From the NCBI GenBank assembly GCA_024699855.1, contig JAMPIQ010000002.1, positions 5,208,001 to 5,272,000 on the forward strand: a stretch of DNA of 64,000 nt, in the 5' to 3' direction. Shown here piece by piece: positions 61,988-64,000 of this stretch. The stretch's first letter is position 1; each line of letters starts with the position of its first letter. This DNA comes from Aphelenchoides besseyi (Eukaryota > Nematoda > Chromadorea > Rhabditida > Aphelenchoididae). The notes under the pieces were generated by a model. The model searched no databases, was not told the origin of the DNA, and worked only from the letters and a program-made list of their open reading frames with translations. Both the position numbers and the translations under genes were made by a program.

Positions 61988-63411
61988 ATGTCGTCGAGCG
62001 CCAAAAACTTAAAAACTGAGGGTCGTGATCGTCGCATCTTTACGTCCATTCGATCAACATTGGGAGCAAATACCTCAACGGCGCCAAGACGAAATTTTAA
62101 GCCTAAAAATTCTGATGTCCGACCCTCTTATCAGACTCTCGATGAAGCGCTTCGAGAGTTGGACAAAGCCATCGAACAGCCGTCAACATCTTTGCTCGAT
62201 TTTGGTAAGTTGTTTTGTGGTCTTTACACCTTAATTAATTTTGCAAAATTTACGACCTTTACTCGGTAGTCGTAATCCAACTGCTGTTTTACAGCTTTCA
62301 ATTTCGTTTTTTTCAATTAAAACCATGACTTTGTTATCAATTTACAATTAAGACTGTAAAATCGGCTTGTCGACGACGATTCGTTTTAATTCGTAATCCT
62401 GCCGCGTTCAAAACAGACATTTGCCATAGAATTTAGTTAAATAATATAACTGACGGGTTTAAAATGTTTACGAGAATGATAAGCAATCAACCAAAAAACA
62501 ATTGATTACAGAAGTTTACCTGCGAAAGAACGGCTCGAAGTTTGGAGAAGAAGAATGCCAGGAGGCAGCGTCCAAATTGCTCAAATACACAATGGCATCA
62601 GGAGAATTTCGATTCTTCATCAAAATTACGTCAGATTGCATCAGTAATTAAAAATGTAAAACTTTAAATAACAAAAAATCTTAAGGCCATCACGAATTAG
62701 CTAGTGCTATTTCTCGAGAACTTATGCTCATTGCGAGTGATTATTTTTTGAGTGGAGATGACACAAATCAAAATGTTCCCGAGCTTTTCGGTCACATCGT
62801 TGCTTCGCGATGGCCACCAGGTAGAGGAAAAGCTATGGAATCGGTGAATCCAGTGTTATTCGTCGTTCACAGCCTCATATGTTCATGGGTTGATGTAATG
62901 CAACAATATGTGCAGGCAAGTCAATAGTTTTTTAAAATTTTAATTGCTTCTTTTAGAATGAGCCCGATGTTGCCAATGAAGAAAAAAGAACAGATGAGTC
63001 TTCAACTGTAGAGGATGAAAATGTGGTCAAATCTCCAAGCAGGAGCAAAAAACAAGAAGCTACCTTAGATGGAGAAGAAAACGAGGCAGGCCAAATCGAA
63101 GTTGAAGTCTACGATAAACAAATGGCAACTATGGCAGCTCTAGCAATCTGTACAGTTTGTAACATTGCTCAACGAAACTTTTGGTTAAAGTGAGTTGCGA
63201 GTATGTAGACCGTGGTTATAACTGTTATTGAAGTGCAATGGAGGCGTTTGACAATGTCTTCATGGCGACCAAACATCTTCTAACCGAGCCGAAAGCCGAT
63301 CTCTCTCGCAATGTCAAACAATCATTACTACAATTGTACGTTAATCTCTTCAAATGGTCCGCAACTGGTCAACCGAAATGCACATCAGTGTCAACACAAG
63401 CCTCAAATTAA
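61988..63411 (+). CDS. Possible MIF4G/ARM-fold protein, unrecognised
   Basis: About 330 residues starting MSSSAKNLKTEGRDRRIFTS. The basic N-terminus is followed by LDEALRELDKAIEQPSTSLL, YLRKNGSKFGEEECQEAASK, LASAISRELMLIASDYFLSG, WPPGRGKAMESVNPVLFVVH and SLICSWVDVMQQ. An acidic Ser/Glu linker (EEKRTDESSTVEDENVVKSP) precedes MAALAICTVCNIAQRNFWLN and FMATKHLLTEPKADLSRNVK, QSLLQLYVNLFKWS. The paired amphipathic helices recall MIF4G domains of CTIF/MIF4GD proteins, but this is a fold-level impression only. The intron ending at 62956 can use a GC donor at 62916 or a GT at 62910. TTTTCAG ends 8 nt before the ATG. Stop TAA 63409-63411. Confidence 0.6.
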
Positions 63412-64000
63412 CTTATGGGTATCTAATCGCAAAATTTTTATCATTATTTTAAGACGAACCGTATTTACTTGTTGGCATTTAATTTGCCTATTCGTGAAAA
63501 TGATTGATTGTAATAAAAAAGTCATAATCGCAAATGTTTATTTTTTCATCAAAAAGAAATCAGTTTTCTTAAAACTTTTGTGTGAATTTTTTTGGGGATT
63601 TGGAAGATCGATAACCACAAAAACATTTTAATTTTATAATCAACAAACGTGTTGCAAACGTTTGTTGACGTCGTCTTATTATTTAGAAAGCCATAATTAC
63701 ATTCAAACAATTCAGAGAATTTAACAACATTTTTTTTGGTTTCAGTAGTCATATCATTCAATTGGTTGTTATTGGAAGTCACAATATAAAAACAATAAGA
63801 TGATGTGCTTAAAGCTGTGAAGATTGATTGCTAATCTGCTGACATCTGTTCATTGACGTGTTGGAACCGTTTAATACGAAGGTTGAGAAGTTCGTCATCA
63901 TCGGAACTTTGATTTTAATCTCGTACCGCACGCAACATAAAAACCTGCTCACTCACGAAGTTGTCGGTTGAAATTGATTGCGTGAGACAACGAAGAAATT
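63412..64000. other. A+T-rich flank, nothing recognised
   Basis: Downstream of the last plus-strand gene to the window edge. Only a low-complexity minus-strand frame (63549-63782, Asn/Thr/Lys-rich) is open. No gene supported. Confidence 0.4.

Noticed and set aside
63549..63782. 77-codon minus-strand frame near the right edge
   Set aside because: Low complexity, A+T-rich, no splice or homology support.

Overview
The window is animal nuclear DNA, almost certainly from a nematode. It is gene-dense and A+T-rich. Most introns are about 41-51 nt and run from GT (occasionally GC) to a pyrimidine-poor TTTTAG or TTTCAG. Several genes have a splice-acceptor-like AG within 0-12 nt of the start codon, as expected for spliced-leader trans-splicing. 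Co-directional genes sit 150-300 nt apart, as in nematode operons. The ryanodine receptor is UNC-68-like and calmodulin ends like CMD-1. No bacterial, viral, tRNA, rRNA or CRISPR features were seen. All gene models were read by eye from conserved protein sequence and splice phase.

Layout. (1) 1-19031 (-): the N-terminal four fifths of a ryanodine receptor, start codon at 19031, running off the left edge within the first membrane region. (2) 20.7-27.3 kb (-): a GAPR-1-like CAP protein, an AP-2 transcription factor and a PX-domain protein, separated by gene-poor spacers. (3) 27.3-36.6 kb (+): ARMT1-type methyltransferase, a tropomodulin/leiomodin-like protein with a long basic tail, translation release factor eRF3 and the ribosome-biogenesis factor KRR1. 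(4) 38.5-39.9 kb (+): a coiled-coil protein I do not recognise. (5) 40.2-44.7 kb: an island of weak, unrecognised minus-strand exons bracketed by two inverted copies of a diverged ~130-nt repeat. (6) 44.8-46.1 kb (-): calmodulin, whose last EF-hand is cut into four micro-exons of 13-16 nt. (7) 46.1-50.4 kb: gene-poor. (8) 50.4-55.8 kb (-): PRPF39, ATP5S/DMAC2L, HYLS1 and a small basic protein, closely spaced. (9) 56.4-57.7 kb (+): an E2F factor. (10) 58.0-59.8 kb (-): alpha-SNAP with a ZNF511-like zinc-finger exon in its first intron. (11) 60.6-63.4 kb (+): 3-hydroxyacyl-CoA dehydrogenase followed by a possible MIF4G-like protein.

The genes are mostly housekeeping: calcium release and sensing (ryanodine receptor, calmodulin), thin-filament control, translation termination, ribosome assembly, splicing, vesicle fusion, centriole function and fatty-acid oxidation. 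There is no single pathway cluster. The least ordinary material is the calmodulin exon structure and its repeat-bearing GC-AG intron, the island at 40-45 kb, and the phase-compatible zinc-finger exon inside alpha-SNAP.
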